Source of the DNA: JAWXCB01 sp034440455
GTDB lineage: Bacteria > Bacteroidota > Bacteroidia > Chitinophagales > CAIOSU01
Assembly (NCBI GenBank): GCA_034440455.1
Contig: JAWXCB010000106.1
Coordinates: 1 to 8,182, forward strand
Direction of reading: 5' to 3'
DNA length: 8,182 bases
The notes under the pieces are model-generated. The model saw nothing but the letters and a program-made list of their open reading frames with translations. It was not told where the DNA came from and made no database searches. Position numbers and translations under genes: made by a program. Shown here piece after piece: positions 1 through 5,246 of this stretch. Each line of letters opens with the position of its first letter. Positions within the stretch are counted from its first letter, which is position 1.

Positions 1-13
1 ATGCAGTATCATT

Positions 14-90
14 GTAAACCAATAGTAGGATTAACACAATCCGTAAACCTATAGCAGGATTAATCATTTAACCTGTAAACTTATTTTAGG
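14..90. repeat. Three degenerate short direct repeats
   Basis: Three imperfect copies begin with GTAAAC at 14, 43 and 75. The first two share the pattern GTAAACC-(A/T)-ATAG-(T/C)-AGGATTAA at a period of 29 bases. The third is more diverged (GTAAACTTATTTTAGGA) and lies 32 bases further on. The 10-mer CTGTAAACTT at 73-82 recurs exactly, reverse-complemented, in the heptamer array upstream of rlmB (8021-8030), so the two arrays may belong to one family of AT-rich intergenic repeats. The copies are seen directly; any function is unknown. They lie upstream of the tauE promoter and could also be remnants of the region after an upstream gene. Confidence 0.5.
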
Positions 91-127
91 ACGAGACAAT
101 CATATTAAGTGGCATTACCCCTCTGGG

Positions 128-146
128 TCTCCCCTAAAAGGGGAGA
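128..146. terminator. Perfect palindrome: REP-like element or terminator of an upstream gene
   Basis: TCTCCCCT (128-135) and AGGGGAGA (139-146) form an uninterrupted 8-bp stem around an AAA loop. No T-run follows on the + strand, so it is not a textbook intrinsic terminator. The flanks (CCCTCTGGG before, AAGCCACCACCC after) resemble palindromic intergenic repeats that I know from Bacteroidota genomes. It sits 32 bases before the Crp/Fnr-type box of tauE, so it may insulate that promoter from upstream transcription. Confidence 0.45.
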
Positions 147-178
147 AGCCACCACCCATTGCAACTGCTTAATCTCTT

Positions 179-194
179 TGTGATTCAAGTCACA
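179..194. promoter_or_regulatory. Crp/Fnr-family operator upstream of tauE
   Basis: The sequence TGTGA-TTCAAG-TCACA is a perfect inverted repeat with a 6-base spacer, identical to the classical Crp half-site consensus. It lies 45 bases before the tauE ATG. A second copy with one mismatch is found before the cstB-like gene (1133-1148), and 12 bases (AAGTCACAGACG) are identical at both loci. The box and its duplication are seen directly. That a Crp/Fnr-family protein binds is inferred from the family consensus. No such regulator is encoded in the window, and whether the signal is cAMP, oxygen, NO or a sulfur species cannot be told. Confidence 0.75.
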
Positions 195-215
195 GACGGA
201 GCGTAACCGCTTCCC

Positions 216-223
216 CAACTTTG
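216..223 (+). promoter_or_regulatory. -7 promoter element of tauE
   Basis: CAACTTTG is one base from the Bacteroidota -7 consensus TAnnTTTG. It starts 22 bases after the end of the Crp/Fnr-type box, exactly as at the second promoter (1170-1177), and the shared block extends to CAACTTTGTA. A transcription start near 228 would put the centre of the box at about -41.5, the position typical of class II activation. No clear -33 TTG element is needed or seen, because the box covers that region. The start site is inferred, not observed. Confidence 0.6.
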
Positions 224-239
224 TATCCGATTTACAGCT

Positions 240-1040
240 ATGGAAATTATCGGGTACATCGCAAGTTTATTTATCGGCATCTCGTTGGGTCTTATCGGTG
301 GCGGAGGTTCTATCCTGACTGTTCCCGTATTGGTTTACCTGACGGGGATTCAACCTATTGTTGCAACCGCCTATTCGCTCTTTATCGTGGGTTTAACGAG
401 TTTGATTGGTGGCATAAATTATTATCGCAAAAATTTAGTGAGTCTTAAAATGGCGGTGATTTTTGGCGTTCCTTCAATCGCGGCTGTTTATTCGGTACGC
501 AAGTTTGTTGTGCCTGCAATTCCTGATAATATTTTCACAATTGGCAATTTTGTGATGACGAAAAATATTTCCGTCATGGTGTTATTTGCCGTGTTGATGA
601 TAGCAGCGTCAATTTCCATGATAAAAAGCAAAGAGTGTGTTGATTGCCCGAAAGAGGCATCCAATGTAAAATTCAATTATTCCTTGATATTGCTGGAGGG
701 CATCATTGTAGGCTCTCTTACTGGGCTTGTGGGCGCAGGAGGCGGATTTCTGATTATTCCTGCGTTGGTGCTTTTAGGCAAACTTGATATGAAACTTGCA
801 GTAGGAACTTCGTTATTTATCATCGCAGCTAAATCACTCATCGGCTTCTTGGGAGATTTAGGTCATCTCGAAATTGATTGGAAGTTTCTGTTCATCTTTT
901 CCGCATTATCAGTAGCCGGAATATTTATCGGAAGTTTCCTTGCAACAAAAGTGGAAGCGCAAAAGCTGAAAAAGGCTTTTGGTTGGTTTGTGCTGGCGAT
1001 GGGAATTTTTATATTGGGAAAGGAATTATTCATGCTATGA
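240..1040 (+). CDS. TauE/SafE-family sulfite/organosulfur permease
   Basis: A 266-residue inner-membrane protein, full length for the TauE/SafE (DUF81) family, whose members move sulfite, sulfoacetate or related anions. The internal duplication of the family is plain: GLIGGGGSILTVP (residues 17-29) in the N-terminal half and GLVGAGGGFLIIP (162-174) in the C-terminal half, each in a hydrophobic hairpin, with about eight membrane segments overall. The loop between the halves carries a CxxC (C133, C136), which is not a general family feature. The ATG at 240 lies just before the first membrane segment and about 12 bases after the predicted transcription start; no strong ribosome site is visible. 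It precedes a CstB-like gene and shares its promoter design. In the Staphylococcus aureus cst locus a tauE gene also accompanies cstB, so export of sulfite or thiosulfate from persulfide oxidation is the likely job. Substrate and direction are inferred. Confidence 0.88.
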   Translation: MEIIGYIASLFIGISLGLIGGGGSILTVPVLVYLTGIQPIVATAYSLFIVGLTSLIGGINYYRKNLVSLKMAVIFGVPSIAAVYSVRKFVVPAIPDNIFTIGNFVMTKNISVMVLFAVLMIAASISMIKSKECVDCPKEASNVKFNYSLILLEGIIVGSLTGLVGAGGGFLIIPALVLLGKLDMKLAVGTSLFIIAAKSLIGFLGDLGHLEIDWKFLFIFSALSVAGIFIGSFLATKVEAQKLKKAFGWFVLAMGIFILGKELFML

Positions 1041-1071
1041 AGATCCGTTCTAAAATTCTACCGCTGATACT

Positions 1072-1087
1072 CTCTCCTCCTGGAGAG
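1072..1087. terminator. Small palindrome after tauE (terminator or REP-like)
   Basis: CTCTCC (1072-1077) pairs with GGAGAG (1082-1087) around a TCCT loop, 31 bases after the tauE stop. It is followed by a G-rich stretch (GGACAGGGTGGGG) rather than a T-run. The composition and the place just upstream of a Crp/Fnr-type box mirror the palindrome at 128-146, although the two are not identical. It may end the tauE transcript or be a member of a genomic palindromic repeat family. Confidence 0.4.
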
Positions 1088-1132
1088 GGACAGGGTGGGG
1101 CGATAGAAAAAATAATTTTAGAACTGCGCTTG

Positions 1133-1148
1133 TGTAACTGAAGTCACA
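1133..1148. promoter_or_regulatory. Crp/Fnr-family operator upstream of the cstB-like gene
   Basis: TGTAA-CTGAAG-TCACA differs from the perfect box at 179-194 by one base in the left half-site and keeps the 6-base spacer. The right half and its flank (AAGTCACAGACG, 1141-1152) are identical to the first copy. It lies 64 bases before the ATG of the cstB-like gene. The mismatch suggests somewhat weaker binding than at tauE. Recognition by a Crp/Fnr-family protein is an inference from sequence. Confidence 0.7.
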
Positions 1149-1169
1149 GACGATGCCTGAAATCAATAT

Positions 1170-1177
1170 CAACTTTG
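1170..1177 (+). promoter_or_regulatory. -7 promoter element of the cstB-like operon
   Basis: CAACTTTG, continuing to CAACTTTGTA at 1179, is the same block as at the tauE promoter. It again starts 22 bases after the end of the Crp/Fnr-type box. A start near 1182 would leave an untranslated leader of about 30 bases and place the box centre near -41.5. This promoter probably drives the five genes ending at 4514, because no equally good promoter is visible inside that run. Confidence 0.6.
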
Positions 1178-1212
1178 TAAAACAAATTCTTTAAGACCAA
1201 AAAATAGTAGCC

Positions 1213-2628
1213 ATGAAAGTTGAACAAATCTATACCGGATGTCTCGCGCAAGGCGCATATTATATTGAAAGCAATGGCGAAGCGGTAATTATTGACCCGT
1301 TGCGTGAGATTATGCCTTATGTTGAGAAAGCCGAAAAAGATGGCGCAAAAATCAAGTACGTGTTGGAGACACACTTCCACGCTGACTTTGTTTCTGGTCA
1401 CCTTGACCTTGCCAAAGAAACAGGCGCTAAAATCGTGTTCGGTCCCAACGCGCAGCCAAAGTTTGACGCACACATCGCTCAAGATGGTGAAGAGTTAAAA
1501 GTAGGCAACGCAACAATTAAAGCGCTGCACACGCCCGGACATACAATGGAGTCAACCACTTATCTATTGAAAGATGAAAGCGGAAAAGACTATGCGATTT
1601 TCACCGGAGATACTTTATTTATCGGTGATGTAGGAAGACCTGACCTTGCCGTAAAAACAAATCTCACAAAAGAAGACCTCGCTGCTCACTTATACGAATC
1701 ACTGCGCACTAAAATCCTGACGCTTGCAGACGATGTGATTGTGTATCCGGGACATGGCGCTGGATCAGCGTGCGGAAAAAAAATGAGCAAGGAAACAGTT
1801 TCCACCATAGGCAACCAAAAGAAATTCAATTACGCCTTGCGCGCGGATATGACAAAGGAACAATTCATCAAAGAAGTAACTGAAGGCTTATTGCCCCCAC
1901 CCGTTTACTTCCCAAAAAATGTGATGATGAACAAAGAGGGTTATGAAAGCATTGAGGGAGTATTGCACAGAGGATTGCAGGCATTATCGCCCGCTGCGTT
2001 TGAAGCGGCAGCGAATGAAACAAGCGCATTGGTATTGGACACACGCATGCCTGACGCATTTGCAGCGGGCTTCTTTCCCAATTCAATTAACATCGGCATT
2101 GACGGCAACTTTGCTCCATGGGTGGGTGCATTGATTACAGACATCAAGCAACCGATTCTGATTGTTGCAGCACACGGACGCGAAGAAGAAATTGTAATAC
2201 GCCTCGCGCGCGTTGGCTATGACCACGCGATTGGCTATCTCAAAGGCGGGTTTGATGTATGGAAAAAGGCAGGAAAGGACATTGACACAGTGGCATCCAT
2301 CAGCGCGACTGATTTTGCGAAGAAATACAAAACGGAAAAGCTGGATGTGGTTGATGTGCGGAATCCCGGTGAGTTTGAAGCAGAGCACGTTACGAATGCC
2401 GTAAATCTCCCGCTGGATTATATCAATGAACACATGGCTGAATTCAAAAAGGATAAAACGCTTTACCTGCATTGCGCGGGCGGCTACCGCTCGATGATTG
2501 CGGCTTCCATTTTGAAATCACGCGGATATGAAAACATCGTGAACATTGAAGGTGGATTTAAGGCAATTGCAGAGGGCACAGACGTTCCGAAAACAGATTA
2601 TGTGTGTCCATCAACGCTGAAAAAATAA
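1213..2628 (+). CDS. CstB-like persulfide dioxygenase-rhodanese (MBL + pseudo-rhodanese + rhodanese)
   Basis: A 471-residue cytoplasmic enzyme in three parts. Residues 1-240 are a metallo-beta-lactamase fold of the ETHE1/persulfide dioxygenase type: THFHAD with a following GH (53-63), H110 in HTPGH, D133 in TGDTLFIGDVGRPD, and H181 in YPGHGAGSACGK; the family binds mononuclear iron. Residues about 271-355 form a rhodanese-like domain without a catalytic cysteine (AAHGREEE at 319-326 where the loop should be). Residues about 364-455 form an active-looking rhodanese with DVR (381-383) and C421 in CAGGYRS. The MBL, pseudo-rhodanese, rhodanese order and the length match S. aureus CstB, which converts low-molecular-weight persulfides to thiosulfate. 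C187 lies where CstB-type proteins have a cysteine near the metal site, an assignment I make from memory of the family. It follows a Crp/Fnr-type promoter and starts the operon. Specificity for glutathione, CoA or bacillithiol persulfide cannot be told. Confidence 0.9.
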   Translation: MKVEQIYTGCLAQGAYYIESNGEAVIIDPLREIMPYVEKAEKDGAKIKYVLETHFHADFVSGHLDLAKETGAKIVFGPNAQPKFDAHIAQDGEELKVGNATIKALHTPGHTMESTTYLLKDESGKDYAIFTGDTLFIGDVGRPDLAVKTNLTKEDLAAHLYESLRTKILTLADDVIVYPGHGAGSACGKKMSKETVSTIGNQKKFNYALRADMTKEQFIKEVTEGLLPPPVYFPKNVMMNKEGYESIEGVLHRGLQALSPAAFEAAANETSALVLDTRMPDAFAAGFFPNSINIGIDGNFAPWVGALITDIKQPILIVAAHGREEEIVIRLARVGYDHAIGYLKGGFDVWKKAGKDIDTVASISATDFAKKYKTEKLDVVDVRNPGEFEAEHVTNAVNLPLDYINEHMAEFKKDKTLYLHCAGGYRSMIAASILKSRGYENIVNIEGGFKAIAEGTDVPKTDYVCPSTLKK

Positions 2629-2667
2629 AAGAGCAATATATTTTTCTAACAAAAAACACGAATTACC

Positions 2668-2994
2668 ATGTTTGATTTTTTAAAAAGCACGTTCTCGAAA
2701 TCGTATGAAGATTTAGGCGGCACAGACTTTAAAAAGAAATTCGAAGCAACTAAAAATGCCGCGCTGCTTGATGTGCGCACTGCCGGTGAATTTTCATCAG
2801 GCACCATCAAAGGCGCAAAAAACATTGACTTCATGGCTGCCGATTTTGCAAAAAAGATTGAGCAGTTGGACAAGAGCAAAGAATATTTTTTGTTTTGCAG
2901 AAGCGGCAACCGCAGCGGCAAGGCTTGCGAACTGATGTCTTCTAAAGGGTTTAAAACGTATAATCTTGCAAGTGGAATTGGCGCGTGGCGTTGA
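2668..2994 (+). CDS. Single-domain rhodanese, cytoplasmic
   Basis: A 108-residue single-domain sulfurtransferase. The features are LLDVRTAGEF (33-42), with D35 and R37, and a six-residue active loop starting at C77 (CRSGNRS). It ends at GIGAWR without the few residues that usually follow. There is no signal peptide, so it should act in the cytoplasm, taking sulfane sulfur from thiosulfate or a protein persulfide and handing it on. It starts 39 bases after the cstB-like stop with no promoter in between, so it is probably co-transcribed. It is a close paralogue of the lipoprotein rhodanese at 4104-4514: both share DVRT, KEYF, RSGK and GFKTYNL at matching places. The acceptor is unknown. Confidence 0.9.
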   Translation: MFDFLKSTFSKSYEDLGGTDFKKKFEATKNAALLDVRTAGEFSSGTIKGAKNIDFMAADFAKKIEQLDKSKEYFLFCRSGNRSGKACELMSSKGFKTYNLASGIGAWR

Positions 2995-3098
2995 GCATCA
3001 AAAAAACGCGCGGCAATTTTCTGTGAAATTTAATTCCGGCAAACTTTCATCTGTGCGAATTTTGTCTGCATAAAGAATAACCGGAATAATTTTAACCT
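2995..3098 (+). other. Longest gap inside the sulfur operon, with possible weak internal promoter
   Basis: This 104-base gap is longer than the other spacings in the run (39, 3 and 15 bases). It contains ATTCCGG (3033-3039) and its complement CCGGAAT (3081-3087), which could pair across a 41-base loop. GAATTTTG at 3057-3064, inside that loop, is one base from TAnnTTTG. A lone TGTGA at 3022-3026 has no matching right half-site. A secondary promoter or leader structure for the transporter genes is possible but weakly supported. Confidence 0.25.
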
Positions 3099-3671
3099 AT
3101 GCAAACTGCAATTGAGTTCGTAAGGCAACCCTGGCCTTGGTATATCTCAGGAATGGCGATAGCCGCCATTATGCTTACGCTGATTTTCTTCGGAAAGCAC
3201 TTTGGCTTTTCCTCCAACTTCAAAGCGCTATGCGCGGCATGTGGAGCAGGCAAGGCGAGCAGTTTTTTTGATTACGATTGGAAAGCGCAAAAGTGGAACC
3301 TGTGGTTTCTTGTCGGCAGTATGATTGGAGGTTGGCTTACCGCTAATTTTTTGTCAAACGGTGAGCCTGTGCAAATTGCGGAGTCCACCATAAAAGATCT
3401 GGCCACATTAGGGTTAGGCGTGCCAACGGGAATTCAACCCGCTGAAATTTTCAACTTCAGCTTTCTTTTTTCAGCGCAAGGGATACTTCTGCTGGCGGGC
3501 GGAGGTTTTTTAGTGGGCTTTGGCACGCGCTACGCAGATGGTTGCACATCAGGACATGCCATCAGCGGATTATCCAATCTGCAACTGCCTTCGCTGATTT
3601 CAGTTATTGGCTTTTTCATTGGCGGACTCGTGATGACGCATCTTCTTTATCCCCTGATTTTTAAAATATAA
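3099..3671 (+). CDS. YeeE/YedE-family transporter, N-terminal-type half
   Basis: A 190-residue membrane protein with about four to five hydrophobic segments. The signature is FGTRYADGCTSGHAISGLS (141-159) with C149, the conserved sulfur-handling cysteine of the YeeE/YedE (DUF395, sulphur_transport) family. A further CxxC lies at C45 and C48 after the first membrane segment. Characterised full-length YeeE (TsuA) proteins are about 350 residues and import thiosulfate using cysteines along the pore. Here the protein is split, and this gene carries one half. The partner starts three bases after its stop, so the two are surely co-translated and should form a heterodimer in the inner membrane. Thiosulfate as substrate is inferred from the family and from the persulfide-oxidising and rhodanese neighbours; selenium transport has been proposed for some relatives. 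Confidence 0.88.
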   Translation: MQTAIEFVRQPWPWYISGMAIAAIMLTLIFFGKHFGFSSNFKALCAACGAGKASSFFDYDWKAQKWNLWFLVGSMIGGWLTANFLSNGEPVQIAESTIKDLATLGLGVPTGIQPAEIFNFSFLFSAQGILLLAGGGFLVGFGTRYADGCTSGHAISGLSNLQLPSLISVIGFFIGGLVMTHLLYPLIFKI

Positions 3672-3674
3672 GCC

Positions 3675-4088
3675 ATGAAAGTATTGAAATTTATTCTGGT
3701 AGGAATTGTATTCGGCATTGTAATGACCAAGTCGGAAGCGCTTTCATGGTATCGCATTCAGGAGATGTTTCGCTTTCAGTCATTTCACATGTATGGCATC
3801 ATCGGCACAACTGTGGTTTTAGGCGCGATTTCCATTTTTTTGATTAAAAAATTGCAACTGCGTGACATCAGCGGTATTCCCATCGTTATAATTCCGAAAG
3901 AAAAATCTGTTGCGCGTTACCTCATTGGGGGAACTATCTTTGGACTTGGCTGGGCGATGACAGGCGCGTGTCCCGGACCGATGTTTGTAAGTCTTGGCTA
4001 TGGTGTTGGAGTGATGTCAGTAGTAATTATCAGCGCTCTTTTCGGCACTTTTTTTTATGGCTTAATGAAAGATTATTTACCGCATTAA
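3675..4088 (+). CDS. YeeE/YedE-family transporter, C-terminal-type half
   Basis: A 137-residue protein with four hydrophobic segments (roughly 4-18, 39-57, 83-99 and 111-130). The conserved family motif is FGLGWAMTGACPGP (89-102), with C99 the only cysteine and equivalent to a pore cysteine of full-length YeeE. It starts three bases after the stop of the first half and carries no other domain. Length and motif place it with the short DUF6691/YeeE half-transporters usually encoded beside a DGCTSGH-type half. Transport of thiosulfate or a related sulfane-sulfur anion as a two-protein channel is the likely role, by family and context. Import or export cannot be told from sequence. Confidence 0.87.
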   Translation: MKVLKFILVGIVFGIVMTKSEALSWYRIQEMFRFQSFHMYGIIGTTVVLGAISIFLIKKLQLRDISGIPIVIIPKEKSVARYLIGGTIFGLGWAMTGACPGPMFVSLGYGVGVMSVVIISALFGTFFYGLMKDYLPH

Positions 4089-4103
4089 ACGATTTCTTTT
4101 TTT

Positions 4104-4514
4104 ATGAAAAACAATACGCTAAAAATTTCAACGATGATTTCATTTGTAATTCTGCTTTTTACAGTTGCCTGCAATTCGGCAAGCACGGATATGTCCCAAA
4201 CAACGGGTGGGAAGGTTGAAAATTTGGATGTAAAAACTTTCAAAGAAAAATATGAAGCAAGCAATAACGCTGTGCTGCTTGACGTGCGTACCCCTGAAGA
4301 AATTGCCGAAAGTAAAATAGAAGGCTCAACGGCTCTTGATTTCAATAGCTCTGATTTTTACCCCAAACTTGACGCGCTTGATAAAAACAAGGAGTATTTT
4401 ATCTATTGCAAAGTAGGCGGTCGCAGCGGAAAAACCTGCGATTATCTTGCTAAGAAAGGATTTAAAACTTACAACCTGAAAGGCGGCATTGACGCGTGGA
4501 ATAGCGCAAAGTAA
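4104..4514 (+). CDS. Rhodanese-domain lipoprotein, periplasmic
   Basis: A 136-residue protein with an N-terminal export signal: K3-K7 basic region, hydrophobic stretch 9-21, and a lipobox-like TVAC ending at C23. T at -3 is less usual, but small residues at -1 and a polar NSAS after the cysteine support a lipoprotein. The rhodanese domain spans about 41-134, with LLDVRTPEE (58-66) and the active loop CKVGGRS starting at C102. A second cysteine at C112 matches C87 of the cytoplasmic paralogue at 2668-2994. I see no acidic export signal directly after C23, so anchoring on the periplasmic side is favoured over surface display. It starts 15 bases after the transporter half-gene and closes the operon. 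A plausible role is handling sulfane sulfur on the outer side of the inner membrane, feeding or draining the YeeE pair. This is inferred from context. Confidence 0.85.
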   Translation: MKNNTLKISTMISFVILLFTVACNSASTDMSQTTGGKVENLDVKTFKEKYEASNNAVLLDVRTPEEIAESKIEGSTALDFNSSDFYPKLDALDKNKEYFIYCKVGGRSGKTCDYLAKKGFKTYNLKGGIDAWNSAK

Positions 4515-4572
4515 ATTTCTCGCCCTTCTCTTTTACCTGGTCTTTCTGTTTTACAACGTCTTCCTCTTGCTG

Positions 4573-4580
4573 TATCTTTA
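4573..4580 (+). promoter_or_regulatory. Candidate -7 element for the PTPLA-family gene
   Basis: TATCTTTA matches TAnnTTTG at all fixed bases but the last and begins 25 bases before the ATG at 4598. The same octamer is found 26 bases before the nadK start (5221-5228). No convincing -33 TTG is present at the usual distance. It suggests that the gene is transcribed separately from the sulfur operon upstream. Confidence 0.45.
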
Positions 4581-4597
4581 GCCGCAGTTTTGCACGG

Positions 4598-5179
4598 ATG
4601 AAACAGAAATATCTCCTCGCTTATAATCTTCTGCTTGCTATCGGTTGGTCTCTTTTTTTTGGAAGAGAAATTTTCGGTGGTTTTCAAATGGATGCAACTT
4701 CGCTGCTGCTCCTCAATATTTGTCAGGGCGCGGCTGCGTTGGAAATTTTACATGCCGCGTTGAAATGGGTAAGCTCGCCTGTGTTCACCACCTTCATTCA
4801 GGTGTTTTCCCGCATTTTTGTTTTGGTATGGATAAATCTGCTTCCTCCTGATGCGTTGATAAAAATATACGGCATGAATGGCGTGATGCTTGTGACTGTT
4901 GCCTGGAGCATCACAGAGATTATCCGCTACAGCCTCTATTTCTTCACACTGCTGCAAAAAGAAATCCGCTGGCTCACGTATCTGCGCTATACATTGTTCA
5001 TCGTGCTGTATCCGCTGGGTGTTACAGGCGAATGGCTGATCCTGCTTTCTATTTTGAAAATGAATGGTTGGGCATTTACACCAATGAACATTTTCATCGG
5101 TATCCTCTTACTTACGTATTTACCTTTCTTCCCGCAGTTGTATCTGTATATGTGGCGGCAGAGAAAGAAAAAATTATAG
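4598..5179 (+). CDS. PTPLA/HACD-family 3-hydroxyacyl-CoA dehydratase
   Basis: A 193-residue membrane protein with about six hydrophobic segments. The conserved blocks of the PTPLA (Phs1/HACD) family appear in order: YLLAYN with GW (5-17), LEILH (48-52), SP (60-61), QVFSR (68-72) and VW (77-78), WSITEIIRY (103-111), and LRYTLFIVLYPLGVTGE (129-145). The catalytic pair of yeast Phs1, Tyr149 and Glu156, has the same spacing as Y138 and E145 here. In eukaryotes this enzyme removes water from 3-hydroxyacyl-CoA, the third step of very-long-chain fatty-acid elongation in the endoplasmic reticulum. In a bacterium it would act in the inner membrane on an acyl-CoA or related thioester. None of the other elongation enzymes lies in the window, so the substrate is unknown. 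It stands between the sulfur operon and nadK, with its own candidate promoter. Family identity is secure; the bacterial role is inferred. Confidence 0.85.
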   Translation: MKQKYLLAYNLLLAIGWSLFFGREIFGGFQMDATSLLLLNICQGAAALEILHAALKWVSSPVFTTFIQVFSRIFVLVWINLLPPDALIKIYGMNGVMLVTVAWSITEIIRYSLYFFTLLQKEIRWLTYLRYTLFIVLYPLGVTGEWLILLSILKMNGWAFTPMNIFIGILLLTYLPFFPQLYLYMWRQRKKKL

Positions 5180-5220
5180 CCTGCTGAATAACTCCCGTTC
5201 ACCTCTGTTTAGAGTTTAGT

Positions 5221-5228
5221 TATCTTTA
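5221..5228 (+). promoter_or_regulatory. Candidate -7 element for nadK
   Basis: TATCTTTA lies 26 bases before the nadK ATG and is identical to the octamer upstream of the PTPLA gene. It differs from TAnnTTTG in the last base. A -33 element is not clear. The predicted leader is very short, about 12-14 bases, which is common for Bacteroidota genes lacking a Shine-Dalgarno sequence. Confidence 0.45.
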
Positions 5229-5246
5229 TCCCATCAATTTATTTTC

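Noticed and set aside
1..54. Open frame from the first base (17 codons, ending at a TAG at 52-54)
   Set aside because: It is too short to judge, has no recognisable motif, and overlaps the degenerate repeats at 14-90. It could be the tail of an upstream gene but cannot be supported.
878..1141. 87-codon + strand open frame overlapping the end of tauE
   Set aside because: It is out of frame with a clear TauE C-terminus, runs through the palindrome and into the Crp/Fnr-type box, and has no protein-like pattern.
2083..2472. 129-codon open frame on the - strand inside the cstB-like gene
   Set aside because: It lies antisense to conserved rhodanese domains, shows no family motif and no promoter, and is best explained by codon usage of the real gene.
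3022..3037. Possible third Crp/Fnr-type box before the YeeE gene
   Set aside because: Only the left half-site TGTGA is present. The right half reads ATTCC, and the distance to the promoter-like GAATTTTG (19 bases rather than 21 between box end and element) differs from the two good sites.
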